Shown one piece after another: positions 33,180 through 44,139 of a stretch of 64,000 nucleotides of DNA. Origin of the DNA: Diadema setosum (lineage: Eukaryota; Echinodermata; Echinoidea; Diadematoida; Diadematidae); contig NC_092706.1 of assembly GCF_964275005.1 (NCBI RefSeq), forward strand, positions 30,725,696 through 30,789,695, given 5' to 3'. The translations under genes were made by a program, and so were the position numbers. The first letter of the stretch is position 1, and every line of letters starts with the position of its first letter. The notes under the pieces are model-generated. The model had not been told where the DNA came from and ran no database searches. It saw nothing but the letters and a program-made list of their open reading frames with translations.

Positions 33180-34822
33180 TTCTTCTTGAAATGACCGAGC
33201 TGCCCACAGTGATAGCAGGTTACTGCAGGGAGAGTGACAGGTGCCTCCTTTTGCATAAAGGATGTCACTTGCTCTGCTAACCTACTCATCTTATCTCCCA
33301 CTGTATTCATACTATGGGCGAGCTTGGTCATTTTTTCTTCCAGGTCAGTAACCCGTCGCTCTAACCTGGAGAAATTTGACTCCCCTGGACGACCCAGGGA
33401 GCGAGGTGTTACATCCACCTTGCATACATGTGACTCCTCAACCGTCTCAGGAGAAACAGTGAGGGTCTTTGCGTGCTTTGGTTTCCCATACACGACTTGA
33501 CGAGAGTGCTTATGCCAGCGGATAGCTTCGACAGCCTCCTCAATGGTAGATGGACGTTTGTCCAAGGCAAAGCACCCCGCGTCCCTGTCCAGGCATCCCT
33601 GGCACAGACGCAGTACTACCTGCCTAGATGGACACCTATCCTGTACCCCAGGAAACGCCCTTGCAGATAGGTCGCGCATCCTATCTGCCCAATCATCAAG
33701 GGACTCATCCGCGCCCTGCTTAGCACTCATAAACTCCACTTGTACTGCCTCTGGCGGTTCACTTTGGCCAAAGCGTTCAGCAAGGCGTAAAATTACTTGA
33801 ACATAGGTCAGCCTAGGCTCCCTATCTAATAGCGAATCAAAGTACTCGCTTGCCTTGCCTTCCAGGCACCAGCACAAGTGGTTGAGACACTGCGGAAGGG
33901 TCCAGCTCCTATCCGCAGCAAATGCTTCAAATTTGCGGTAAAATGCCCGCCAACTACCCGCACCATTAAAGGTGATGGACTTGGGTGGATTCTGGTGCTT
34001 TGGAGGGTTTTGTCGTTCCACACCTGAGGAGTAGGATTCACTATCTTCCTCCCTATACTGCCTCTGTGCGGCCTGATATCGGAAAGGAGGGTATTCTTCC
34101 CTCACATCCCGTTGAGGGATATTGTACTCCCTCGCTCCTCCATTCCTCCTGAACCACCCACTGTTCTGGTTGCCCATATATGGGGCATTGTACCGTGAAG
34201 GTTCTACATCCCCTCCACTGTGGGAACTCCACGGCCTGTTATACGCAGGAGGTTCCATGTCACCTCGACTGCGATTACTCCGCGGTCTATGACTAGATGG
34301 AGTATCCCTCCGTCCCTGTCTTCTCCCACCCCTTGTCTCTGTTCTTCCCTGCCCTGGTGGGGGATAAGAGTCATGTGGGTATGCAGACAAACCTGAGTTT
34401 GCCAATCCCTCATCCCCTCTGCTAGAGGGGTTCATGACTGTAGCTCCCACCTCAGAGCGGGTGCGGAAGGTTTCGTCACGTTTACCGTGACCGATTCCCT
34501 CTTCCGCTATGGAACGAGAGGGGTGGGTAACTACATGAGAGGACTCGAGAGGTGTTTCAGGTATCAGAAGGGGCGATTCAGCTTCTGCTAACCTTTCCCT
34601 TGACTCTACCCTTGGGCTGAAGTCCAGCCTCTCTAATAAGTCCCCACTCACGTACTCCCCCTCTGCTTCCACCATGTTGGGAGTAACCCTCCCATACTCC
34701 CTCCTCAATTCGAGGAGATGGTGCGCCTGGGCAGGGGTTGCTCCCACTGCCAACAAATCTGTATAACTACAAGTGTTAATGGGGATCCTCCCCTGTGGCT
34801 CACCTGTAGCCATGCTATACAA
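33089..34822 (-). CDS. Inner element Gag with zinc knuckle and HhH-like N-terminus
   Basis: This intact 577-residue frame has an N-terminus (about 10-50: INTCSYTDLLAVGATPAQAH, then LRREYGRV) that resembles the helix-hairpin-helix motif of ComEA-type DNA-binding proteins. Residues 120-280 are polar, rich in R, S, G and Y. About 290-450 form the capsid-like region (ITFNGAGSWRAFYRKFEAFA, LNHLCWCLEGKASEYF, ERFGQ). A predicted coiled coil (LERRVTDLEEKMTKL) follows, and a CCHC zinc knuckle sits at residues 536-549 (CYHCGQLGHFKKNC). Gag would assemble the particle and bind element RNA. It is the only fully open gene of the inner element. Confidence 0.9.
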   Translation of the reverse strand: MYSMATGEPQGRIPINTCSYTDLLAVGATPAQAHHLLELRREYGRVTPNMVEAEGEYVSGDLLERLDFSPRVESRERLAEAESPLLIPETPLESSHVVTHPSRSIAEEGIGHGKRDETFRTRSEVGATVMNPSSRGDEGLANSGLSAYPHDSYPPPGQGRTETRGGRRQGRRDTPSSHRPRSNRSRGDMEPPAYNRPWSSHSGGDVEPSRYNAPYMGNQNSGWFRRNGGAREYNIPQRDVREEYPPFRYQAAQRQYREEDSESYSSGVERQNPPKHQNPPKSITFNGAGSWRAFYRKFEAFAADRSWTLPQCLNHLCWCLEGKASEYFDSLLDREPRLTYVQVILRLAERFGQSEPPEAVQVEFMSAKQGADESLDDWADRMRDLSARAFPGVQDRCPSRQVVLRLCQGCLDRDAGCFALDKRPSTIEEAVEAIRWHKHSRQVVYGKPKHAKTLTVSPETVEESHVCKVDVTPRSLGRPGESNFSRLERRVTDLEEKMTKLAHSMNTVGDKMSRLAEQVTSFMQKEAPVTLPAVTCYHCGQLGHFKKNCPQLQSPPREKRVSFLGAEEESNSSGSED

Positions 34823-37527
34823 TCTCCCTCTCTAAGGAGGGTGGTTACCTTTAATACACTCAAAAGGTATAGACTCTAATATACCCTGTATACAAGAGAA
34901 CTATACCGTCACACTATTAACCTACAGTAGTAACACTGCACAAAAACTATATAATCACGTTATTAACCTAACAGTGACAACACTGTACAAAAAAACTATA
35001 CAGTCACACTATTGACCTAACAATGGCAACACTGCACAGAAACTATACAGTCACGCTATTAACCTTAGAGTGACAACACTGTACAAGAAAACTATACAGT
35101 CACACTATTAACCTAACAATGGCAACACTGCACAGAAACTATATAGTCACACTATTAACCCAACAGTGTCAATCACCGTACAGAAAAACTATACAGTCAC
35201 ACTATTACCCTAACACTAACAGTGATAACACTGTACCCCACCCCCAATTACTTAAAAATCGTGGGGAGGTGAGAAAAAAAAATATACTACAATTCCTGGA
35301 ATAAAAAATCTACCAAGAATTGAACAAGTTCCAAATGGGTAATAATTCCCTGTTTATACGCCTCGATAACAAACAACAGAAACTGGAGGTGGCCCTGAAT
35401 GGCAATCCAGAAAATCTCCTGGTCATCCACGTCAGGCATGCCCTCCAGTAACACTCCACAAAAATAGGACTCACCTAGGAAAACCCCAAGGCAGCCCTTG
35501 CTAACCTAAAAAAAACAACAAAACTTATATATATATATCCACTTAACTAATTATTAATAACTAATTACACCTTCACACAAACAAATCACACTATTTAAAA
35601 CAATGTATGTGGGATGCACCACAAACACAAACACCTCACACACAATACCACTACTAACCTATCAGTAATCAAATACACACCTTACTTTACCAAAATATTA
35701 ATCACAAAATTAAATCCCTATTTATAACCGACACTAATAGTTGGCCAGTTAAGGCAAACTAAATAAAACACTTGTAATAGTATCCGAGCAATGAAGAAAC
35801 CTTCAGAGTGAACGGACAACTAATACTATGACACGGCAAGTATAAAAATAAAACAATCATGTACTTACCAACAAATCCCTGTACATCAGCACTATGGCAA
35901 CAATAATACGCAAAAATGCTGCCTATATTCAAAAACAAAACACTGACCATACAAAATACAGAACAAACCCCTTACTTGAAGGGAAACACTCACAATTCTC
36001 CCCCTCTTCTTTATGAAAAAAGGGAAATGTCCCCTCACACAGGGGGAAATATACTAAATCGGCTATACGTACCTCCTTACGAGAAGGAAAAATTCCCCCG
36101 CTGGGAGAATGCTTACAATCCCGCTATCGCTAAATGATCACGGGCCAAAACTTCCAAGATCAATGTCACACTAGTTCTCCACGGAAAAATACCGAAAAGT
36201 CGGATGAAAAGTGAATAGAAAAGCTAAACCGACGATAGAAAAACAACTCAGCGAGCCAGTGCAATCGCAACGTGAAACGCGAGTATGACAGAACGTATGC
36301 GAACGGCAACACAGAAAACCGCGAGACCGAGCACAACACGTGAAGAGAGACAGCGAGAGAAAACACGAAGAAGAGACGCGGAGAGAAAAACACGATGCCG
36401 GACAATTCCAACAGGCGTGCAGCGTACCGCAGGGGAATCCCCTTGCACACGCTAAGCGAAGGTAGAGTTGCGAGCAGTGCTAATGCACACACGGAGCACA
36501 GGACGACCAGACGACCACGGTCGAAGGCAGTGAGTACACACGCAACAGCCGCGTACTACAAAATCGCGTGAAGCGAAGCACGATACACACCGTATAACGT
36601 AATACACGATTAACACAGATTAATGGGGCGAGGGGAGTAACTCCACCAAAATCAACGGCGCAAAACACGTGGAACGAAACTTTGCAAGGAGAAACGCGAA
36701 AAGTCACGATGCCATGCAAAGCAAGCCAAAACGTAGCTGCAACGTTGCACCACCACCCCACGTATTACGTACATACACTAAATCACACAGCACGGCGGGT
36801 AGGACCGAGTCCTAGACCAAAACGGTACAAATTAAAAACGAAATATAGTGACGCACACTAAAATAGGACTAAGAACCACAAAATACAGGAACAACGTATT
36901 CCAAAAAGCACACTATAGCAGACGCTACAAACCACACTCACTCAAATTCGAACAATTAGAACTTGGACCAAAACGTACACCACACGCATGCAATTAAACA
37001 ACAGACCACAGTCAACCAGGTCCAAGACCAGATACACCAAATGCAGAAAACACACACCCCTGCAAGTAGACTATAATCAAAAATACCAAAACCGAGACTG
37101 TTTGTTCTTTGTTTTCCTTTTCTACTTGTATTCTTTGACGTTTCGTAATTTAGGGCTCCCTGAAAAGATCAGGTGGGCCAGGTCTAGTGCAGGATCTAGT
37201 TACAAAATCACACGCCAGCAACAAACACGCGGTACACAGACAAAACAACGAAAACGACGTTACAAAAACGGAGTAAAGGACGGAAACTCACGAACAGTGA
37301 ATTCAAAACCGCTCAAAAGCTCACTCGACGCTGCCAAAAGCCTCTCACTAGGCCTACTTTTTACCTGGGCTCCGTCGCTTATCACTCCTCCCTTCGCGTA
37401 TCGGTGCGGAATCGGAGCGCAACGCCTGTTGGCAAAAATCTCGCGGCAGCGGAGTAAGCACACGAACGGTGGAAAAATCCACTGAAATATCTCCCGAAAC
37501 CCAACGGGGAGCACGGAAATAAGTATA
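34823..37527 (-). other. Long leader of the inner element
   Basis: About 2.7 kb separate the primer-binding site from the gag start. Short open frames exist (for example 36166-36492 and 36480-36761 on the minus strand), but none resembles a known protein. At 34890-35240 it contains a 52-bp minisatellite. The long leader may hold packaging or translation-control signals. Confidence 0.6.
34890..35240. repeat. ~52-bp minisatellite in the leader
   Basis: About seven imperfect units of the form ACTATACAGTCACACTATTA followed by ACCTAACAGTGACAACACTG repeat head to tail. The ACAGTG...CACTGT part of each unit is a short palindrome. Confidence 0.88.
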
Positions 37528-37541
37528 TGTCCGTGACGCCA
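37528..37541 (-). promoter_or_regulatory. Primer-binding site of the inner element
   Basis: On the minus strand, one base after the LTR, the sequence reads TGGCGTCACGGACA, with the TGG start expected of a tRNA 3'-end complement. I cannot say which tRNA. Confidence 0.6.
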
Positions 37542-37542
37542 A

Positions 37543-37861
37543 TGTTGTGGACGTGGAGTCCCGGTAGGTAAATCGCACATCCACAATAAGTATTTACCTG
37601 TTTCCGTGGCTGTCCTTTCGTCTGTCTTGTATATAGTTGAGTTGGCACTTGGTATAATATTATCCGTATCAATGTACATCACTTGTCTTCCTGAAATCCT
37701 GAGCACCAACTGCGGATGCTGGAAAATGTGCCCCCTTATATATGGGTAGGCTCCCATAAGGGGTCTATGGTAAGCCATAGCGGGTGTATGATGTGCCCCG
37801 CTATAGCCATAGCGGGTGTATGGTACGCCCCGCTATTCCCCACAGGGGTGCTCCTACTACA
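37543..37861 (-). repeat. 5' LTR of the inner element (minus-strand sense)
   Basis: It appears identical to 26243-26561. On the minus strand it holds a TATATAAG box at 37742-37735, a likely promoter for the element transcript. Confidence 0.93.
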
Positions 37862-39407
37862 AAAGTTAAGCGGCCAGTTAAGCACTGTGCCTCCTGTCGA
37901 ATTGTCAGACAGTGAAGGGGAAGGTAGGCCTAAATCACAGAGTCAGAGAGAGGAATTGAGTGAAAAGGAAATGTTAGAGTTGGAAGAACAGAGAGATAGG
38001 CTCAGAGCAGCAGAGCATGAGCGTGAAATGGAAAGAAAGAGAATGGAGTTGGAAATGATGCGGTTTGAAGCAATAAATTTGCAGGCTAGAGACTCTATGC
38101 AGAACAGAGGTCAGAGGTCGATTGGTTCTGATTTGGCAAGTAGAACAAAGTTGATGCCTAAATTTGATGAGAAGGATTTAGATTCATTCTTCTTCACATT
38201 TGAGAGGATAGCAATGAGATTAGAGTGGCCGAAGGATGAATGGGCATTGTTAGTTCAGCAAGTGCTGACAGGTAAGGCCCAGGCGGTTTTCTCCTCTCTG
38301 AGTTGTGAACATGCATTCGATTACGAGAAAATGAAAGATGCAATTTTGCAGTCCTACGAGCAGGTGCCAGAGGCATATCGACAACAGTTTCGTAACATGA
38401 GACGATTTGAAGGTGAAACTCATGTTGAATTGGCAAGAAGAAAAGAGGTCGCTTTCGATCGTTGGATTAGATCTTTGAAGGTAGATCTTACGTACGAGGC
38501 TCTGAGAGAAATTATGCTCCTTGAAGAGTGCAAACGTGGTATGGCAGTTGACGTGCGGACGCATGTAAACGACTCCAAGGAATCCACCGTAAAGTCTGCT
38601 GCAATGGTGGCTGACAGTTATGAGCTAACGCATAAGGTGAAGAGGTCACCCCCTGTTAGGCGGAAATTTTCCCAGGGAGAGAAGTTTGGTGAGGCTCATT
38701 CAGCAAGTGGTAGTGCTCAGCAGAGTAGTGGTGTTAGGAATGAAAGAAAGCTCATTTGCTACTACTGTAAGTCTGAGGGACATGTAAAAACTCAGTGCCC
38801 TAAGCTAAAGCTGAAAAATGCTGGAAAACAAGAGAAGTCAGAGCCAAATGGTTTTGTATGTGTGTCAAGTGGAGTGCATGGAATGAGTCAGAGTGTAGCA
38901 ACTCAGACTCAGTGCATGAAAGATGATGATGAGATTGATGAGAGGTACAAGGATTTTGTGTCCTGTGGTGTGGTCAGATTCAGTAGGGGTGATGAGATTC
39001 CTGTCACCATTTTGAGAGATACAGGGGCCACACAAACTCTTCTCGTCGCAGATCAGTCGTCATTGGATGACAGTGATTTCAGTGGCAAACAGGTTCTGAT
39101 CCAGGATGTCAATGGGGGATATAAACCCATCCCGCTGTGCAGTGTTGAGTTGAAGAGTCAACTTGTGTCTGGGTTGGTGACAGTTGGTGTTGTTGACAAT
39201 TTGCCGATGAGAGGTATTTCTCTTTTGTTGGGAAATGATTTGGCTGGTGGTAAAGTAGTGCCATCACCCGTTGTGTGTTTTCAACCTGTTAGCGATTCAG
39301 CTACAGAAACTTCGGAGCAGGAAATCCCAGGTATTAAAATTGTTCCATTGTGTGTAGTGTCAGGGGCACAAGCAGTGAGAGAGAAAAGAGAACAAGAATG
39401 GAGATGA
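37862..39407 (+). CDS. Outer element Gag-protease, downstream part
   Basis: This continues the gag split by the inner element. A charged, probably coiled-coil segment (SEKEMLELEEQRDRLRAAEH) precedes a region resembling the Gmr1-type gag that gave rise to SCAN domains (LMPKFDEKDLDSFFFTFERI, KAQAVFSSL, SYEQVPEAYRQQFR). A CCHC knuckle follows (CYYCKSEGHVKTQC, 38757-38798), then an aspartic protease with LRDTGATQTLL (DTGA at 39018-39029) and LLLGNDLAGG. The frame ends at 39405-39407. The gag would form the particle and the protease would cut the polyprotein. The similarity to SCAN-type gag is my recollection of the family pattern, not a computed match. Confidence 0.85.
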
Positions 39408-39423
39408 TGAAGCTGAAGTTACA

Positions 39424-40360
39424 TTGAGCGGTACAGTTCTCGCCAAAACAAGTGAGAGTATGGATGAAGCTGTTCGTTTTGAGCCAAATTTCAGTAAGTC
39501 TGCTTCGATTGAAGCACAGGGAGAAACAGATGCAGGTGGTAAGAGCATGAATGACTCTTCTGTTGTTGCTGTGGTTCATGTACAGGATGATGTACCCAGT
39601 GATGCAGAGAGTCTGTCTGAAGTAGACTTCAAGTCAGGAATGATTCCCAGGGTAGACAATTCCAAGGTGATGTCTAATCCAGAGATATTGCTTGATCAAT
39701 TGTCAGAGTCTGAGATAGGTCAAGGTAGTGTGTCTCCACTTAGTGCCAAAGTCCAGGCAATCATAGATTACCCCTCCCCCTCCTCCAAGAAAGAGCTCCG
39801 CCAATTTCTTGGGATGTGCGGTTTTTACCGTAAATTCGTGCCAAACTTCAGTGATGTGGTAGCCCCGCTGACGGACCTTCTCAAGAAGGGGGTCAAATTT
39901 GACTGGTCAGGAGCCTGAGACAGCATTCAACAGACTGAAAGCGGTGCTGATGTCGGATCCAGTGCTGGAGGCGCCAAACTTCGAGACACCTTTTCAGCTC
40001 GCCGTGGATGCCAGCGATGTAGGGGTTGGAGCTGTACTCCTACAAAAGAACGAATCTGGTCTCCTGAAACCTGTCAGCTACTTCTCCAAGAAGTTGAACA
40101 GACATCAGCGGAGATACTCCACCATAGAAAAGGAGTGCTTGGGTCTGGTGTTAACAGTTCAACATTTCGAGGTGTACCTGAGCAACTCGCCTGAGGTAAC
40201 TGTATATACAGACCACAACCCGTTGACTTTCCTGGAGAGATTTCGCAGTAAGAACCAGAGACTCTTTCGATGGAGCCTGTTTCTGCAGCCATATGGACTG
40301 AAAGTGACTCACATCAAAGGAAAGGACAACATAATTGCTGATGCGCTTTCCAGAGCATAA
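39424..40360 (+). pseudogene. Outer element pol remnant: RT edge and RNase H
   Basis: The frame 39424-39918 is acidic and unrecognised for its first 110 residues. It then becomes the thumb or connection region (LSAKVQAIIDYPSPSSKKEL, FLGMCGFYRKFVPNFS). It shifts frame near 39900, and 39899-40360 encodes RNase H with AVDASDVGVGAVLLQ, YSTIEKECLGL, YTDHNPLTFL and the terminal ADALSRA before a stop. The reverse transcriptase palm with its catalytic aspartates is absent, and no integrase follows. The abrupt join near 39740 marks the probable deletion. Confidence 0.85.
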
Positions 40361-42202
40361 ATGATATGGACGCAGACTTCTGTGAGAGCGAAAAAAATGA
40401 ACGTTGATAACTGTGACAAACATTGTGACAATGTCCGTTAAAATAATTCAACGCTGGACGCTCAATAGCTGGAAGTCAATGTTCATACATTGCTCAAACT
40501 TCCAAAAGACTGGAATGTGTTGGTGTATGATACACATGTTTGTTTGTTCGTTTTTTTTTTTTGCATACCAAGTGTATAATTTGTTTGATATTCATATGTC
40601 AACATTATCATTTTTGTGAGGCTATGCATGCAGTCATAAAGATGAACATAATGTATAGTCATGTTGTGTAAACAAATTTTAGATCATACAGAAGTAAATG
40701 TTTTTTCGGTTTGTGATTTCACATTTTGTCAAATCAGGTATAAACCCACAAAAGGAATGTTGCATTCAGTTATACAGTAGTTCATATCTTCACAACCAAA
40801 TTCTGTATGAGGAAAAGATGCAGATTAAGATGCAAAGAGGGAAATTGTGTCAGAAATATTATTTATTTTTGAGCTGTCAAAAGTTGATTCAAAGTGTATT
40901 TCGTGTATAAGATTTGTACTGAGGTGTGTCACAGAAACATGTTTTTCTGTTTCCTATTGTCATACTGATACAAGGTCAGTACGATGAGTCAAAGATTCTA
41001 TGCAAAAAGTGTTTAAAAAAAATATCATCTTTCATAATTCCAGGTGAATGTTAGGAAGATTATGGCTTGGAAAAGATTGACTCATCACATGTGTTTAAAG
41101 CATTATTTTGTGTAGTGTATAATGATAGTATACATAGCTATATTTTTCATGCATACAGAGAAAGTCATATTTCATAGAAGCAGTTTGTGGAAAGTTTCAT
41201 GTGTGCAAGGAAATGCCAAAGTGAACCAGTTGTTCCAATGTATGTTTAACAATTTTTATGAATAATTATGTACAGTACTGTACATGCGTGAAAGTACAAG
41301 CTGTACATGTACATACAGGCATGTACCTTTAGAGCAGTAAGTTTCAAGCATGAGGCATGAGGTAATAATTATCATGTTTTAGTGCATTACCATTATGTAT
41401 GCATGTTTTGTACACATTTAAATTGTGATATACAGCTACAATATGTTTATTGTATGTTTTATAGTTCAGTGCAGGATTGTGACATTGTTTTGCAACAGAA
41501 CATACACTTCAGTTTTTAGAGTGAAGATTACCGATACTCAGTATTTATGTGTATAGGTAGGATGTTGATCCGTTTTCAGAGTGCGAACATATTTAATGAG
41601 GTACCCGCATTCCGACATAGGTAATGAGGTTGTTGCGTAGCAACGTAGTAAGTGCTAGGCCGTTCTCGTTCGTTTTTATGCATATTCATTAAGCAACTTG
41701 CGTACAGGTACCGTCGCGCACGTAGCATGCCGTTGCCGTCATGAATATTCATACAGATGTGAATGTCGTTACAATGAGTGTTCGTTTGCACCAACCAGTG
41801 AAAGTTTGATGGTGTCATTTGTATAAAATGTAAAGGCGGTATATTGCGTTGTATAGTGTGAAATTATCTAGGTAGTAATCGATTACAGTAGAATCGGAAT
41901 AATAGTGGGTGTAGTTTCCAACTGATGTAAGATCGATGTAAAGAGTTGATCGATCATCGAAATTAATCGATTTAAAAAGAACGATCGATTCTTTGTTTAA
42001 TCGCTCGTTTGAAGCCTGCACAGTTTAGTAGTTTAGCTAACGATTTTATTGGTTTGATAATCCGATTGGAAAGTAGGAGTATACACATGCATACGTTGTA
42101 CGTTGCGTTATAAGTACAGGTCTGTAAGTCATACAGTAGCGCATATTCATTTCTATTTTTGTTAGAAAGTGTTGACCATCAAAGATAGGCAAACTTTCTT
42201 CT
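40361..42202 (+). other. 3' non-coding region of the outer element
   Basis: No integrase- or envelope-like frame is seen in 1.8 kb. It is AT-rich. Near 41890-42000 it carries a cluster of ATCGAT and GATCGAT words. Confidence 0.6.
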
Positions 42203-42214
42203 GTGGGGGAGATA
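42203..42214 (+). promoter_or_regulatory. Polypurine tract of the outer element
   Basis: GTGGGGGAGATA lies directly before the right LTR, as expected for the plus-strand primer. Confidence 0.75.
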
Positions 42215-42410
42215 TGTCATGAATATGCATTTATACAAAAAGGTGCGGCCTGTTTGGCCCATTGTGAAAGGTCAAGATGGCTCGTTTTCGAGTGACGCTG
42301 GGACCATGCCGTCCGAGGAATCCAGAGGGAGGAATAAAGTTGTTATAACTTAAAGTTTTCGTGTGATGGTGAAATGATTCCGTGTCACGAATTTCCCTCA
42401 TTCCGTAATA
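42215..42410 (+). repeat. 3' LTR of the outer element
   Basis: It matches 25455-25650 with one visible difference and is followed by the duplication ATAGT at 42411-42415. Confidence 0.95.
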
Positions 42411-42415
42411 ATAGT

Positions 42416-42964
42416 GTAATTATGATTGCTTACAGGTTCCTACATTGTTCTCTGTTCATGTATTCTTTGTTTTTCATCTCAATAAATCTAAAATTGTAAT
42501 GTCTAATCAGCAGTGCATCCAAATAACACGACAGTTGAATCATATTTCTTGATGATACTGCATACTGACAACGTTCCAACACCAACCACATAATGACAAT
42601 TCATCAATTTAAAGACAAACTGACACACAATGATCTCACATAGTCCCGCAAAAGTAAACCAATAAGACAGCAATACACGACAAACAAGACGTATAAAATG
42701 TTCATGTATCAGTTTTAATATAGTCGAAATTGTTTTTTTTTCTCGAAGGTGTCAACCAACCCTCCGTATTATTCTCGTCTGTAGGCCTATAAAAGTGTCA
42801 AATGTTTGTTTTATTTTCCATCAAAGAAGATGGCTGGATAACCCATATTCAGCTGCAATAGCTGATCTTCCATGCAGAGTCCAGTTGGATGTTCTGTTCT
42901 TCGCGATGAATAAATGAAGTGGGATCTTTTACGTGCATGAGTTGTGACTCTCTCACACACATAT
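42416..42964. other. Gene-free stretch
   Basis: I see no gene or clear repeat here beyond a TAGGCCTA word near 42784. Confidence 0.4.
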
Positions 42965-43320
42965 AGTCCATGGGCCAAGACCCGAAAAATTGGTTATTGG
43001 TACCACCTCAGGCGGCAAAACCTTTTTGGTGTCATTTTGTTTTTCGGGCATAGATATGCTTATCAAGCTATGATAACATTTCCAAATGAGTAGCTTGGTA
43101 ATAGTCATATTGAATGAATTTTTTAACCAATTTGGTCTCATTTTTATATCCCTATACTTCTGAATAGAAACTAACCGCTATACAAAGAAGAGCACTCTCT
43201 TCTTATGTCCACAGGTGTTCTGTTGTATATAAGCATATCTATGCCCGACAAACAAAATGACACCAAAAAGGTTTTGCCACCTCAGGTGGTACCAATATCT
43301 GGCCTGGCCCATGGACTAAT
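42965..43320. mobile_element. Foldback element, arms about 95 bp
   Basis: The left arm (42965-43062, starting AGTCCATGGGCCA) and right arm (about 43228-43320, ending TGGCCCATGGACT) are inverted copies. They share ACCACCTCAGGCGGCAAAAC (or its GTGG variant), CCTTTTTGGTGTCATTTTGT and GGGCATAGATATGCTTA. The arms differ by a few substitutions and by indels near the outer ends. The element sits at the front of the LINE B ORF1 relic. Confidence 0.85.
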
Positions 43321-43399
43321 AGGACCTCCATTTTATGTCCAATCCGAGGGACATGTGCCTGTATATTACTTTCTGCTAAGCGCGAGTTTGAAATTGTCA

Positions 43400-43806
43400 A
43401 TGAATAGGTGGACCTCTACTGCAATCATCAACAAGTTAGTACATAATCTAAGTCACGAAAAAAGCCACGTAAGTCATCGCATCGATCGTCGCCACCCACC
43501 ACCTGATGGTATTACACCCAAACCGCGTGCGATCATCGTAAAACTGGCATTGTATCGTCATCGACAGGCCCTGCTGAGAAACAGAAAAAGCTAAAGGAAC
43601 AAAAAGGCGGAATCAGCATATTATGAGGATCTTACTGACACAAATCGTGCACTTCTCTGGGATGCCTTCGCTGAAATGAAAAGACAGAATTCCAAGGTCT
43701 TGTCAGCTTGAACCATAAATGGCAGGACCATCATTTCCATGAGGGCATCAAATGGGAAAACAATCACAAAACGAATGTACAGCAAGATTGACTTGCACAA
43801 GCTTTG
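43400..43806 (+). pseudogene. LINE B ORF1 relic (L1-ORF1-like RNA-binding protein)
   Basis: The frame ending at 43594 carries PRAIIVKLALYRHRQALL followed by RNRK, the pattern of the RNA-recognition domain of L1-type ORF1 proteins. After a frameshift the next segment reads like the C-terminal domain (NRALLWDAFAEMKRQNSK, then NGRTIISM and SKIDLHKL). It ends about 330 bp before ORF2. Such proteins bind the LINE RNA and act as chaperones. Confidence 0.7.
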
Positions 43807-44139
43807 AAGATCCACTTAACATATAAAGTACTTAATAGATTACCGATTCCATGTAAACCTGGTTCTGATGATCGATCTCCTACATGCCTGACAATATAAA
43901 CGATTTGAATTTTAATACTACCGTTAATTTTACAAGTTTTATGTCTAATAAAATAATTGATGGGTGATTTCTCCCGTTGTTTCTTTGCTCTTGATTACAA
44001 TCGAAATACAATCTACGTTTATACCATTTTAATTTTTGCACAGTTTTTCTTTTGTTTTTTTTTCCAACGCAATAGTGTGATAGTTATTTCAACCACTCTG
44101 TAGTTATGTTTGTGTGAATCCTCGTTGTTTCATTGTAAT

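Larger units (their letters stand above)
26243..37861 (-). mobile_element. Inner Ty3/gypsy LTR retrotransposon with PHD-finger integrase
   Basis: The 319-bp LTRs at 26243-26561 and 37543-37861 appear identical over their whole length. The element is inserted in the outer gag with a 4-bp duplication AAAG (26239-26242 and 37862-37865). On the minus strand the order is LTR, primer-binding site, a 2.7-kb leader, gag, protease, reverse transcriptase, RNase H, integrase, PHD finger, 3' non-coding region, polypurine tract and LTR. That is the Ty3/gypsy order. The pol region has one frameshift, two in-frame stops and a 1.1-kb transposon in integrase. Identical LTRs imply very recent arrival, so this copy was probably mobilised while already defective, or broke very recently. 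Confidence 0.93.
25455..42410 (+). mobile_element. Outer Ty3/gypsy-type LTR retrotransposon (possibly Gmr1-like), carrying a nested element
   Basis: The 196-bp LTRs (25455-25650 and 42215-42410) differ at one position that I can see. They are flanked by the direct repeat ATAGT (25450-25454 and 42411-42415). A primer-binding site follows the left LTR and a polypurine tract precedes the right one. Without the nested insertion it is about 5.3 kb. Coding order is gag with one CCHC knuckle, protease (DTGA), then the C-terminal edge of reverse transcriptase and RNase H. The reverse transcriptase palm is missing and no integrase is visible, including after RNase H. Gmr1-like elements place integrase before reverse transcriptase, so a single deletion between protease and RNase H could explain both losses. 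It cannot move on its own. Confidence 0.9.

Noticed and set aside
36166..36761. Hydrophobic minus-strand frames in the inner element leader, considered as an envelope-like gene
   Set aside because: They lie 5' of gag, not after pol, and have no signal, fusion or glycosylation pattern I can support.
40361..42202. Possible envelope or integrase gene after RNase H in the outer element
   Set aside because: No frame shows an HHCC or DDE signature or a membrane protein layout; the region is AT-rich and full of stops.
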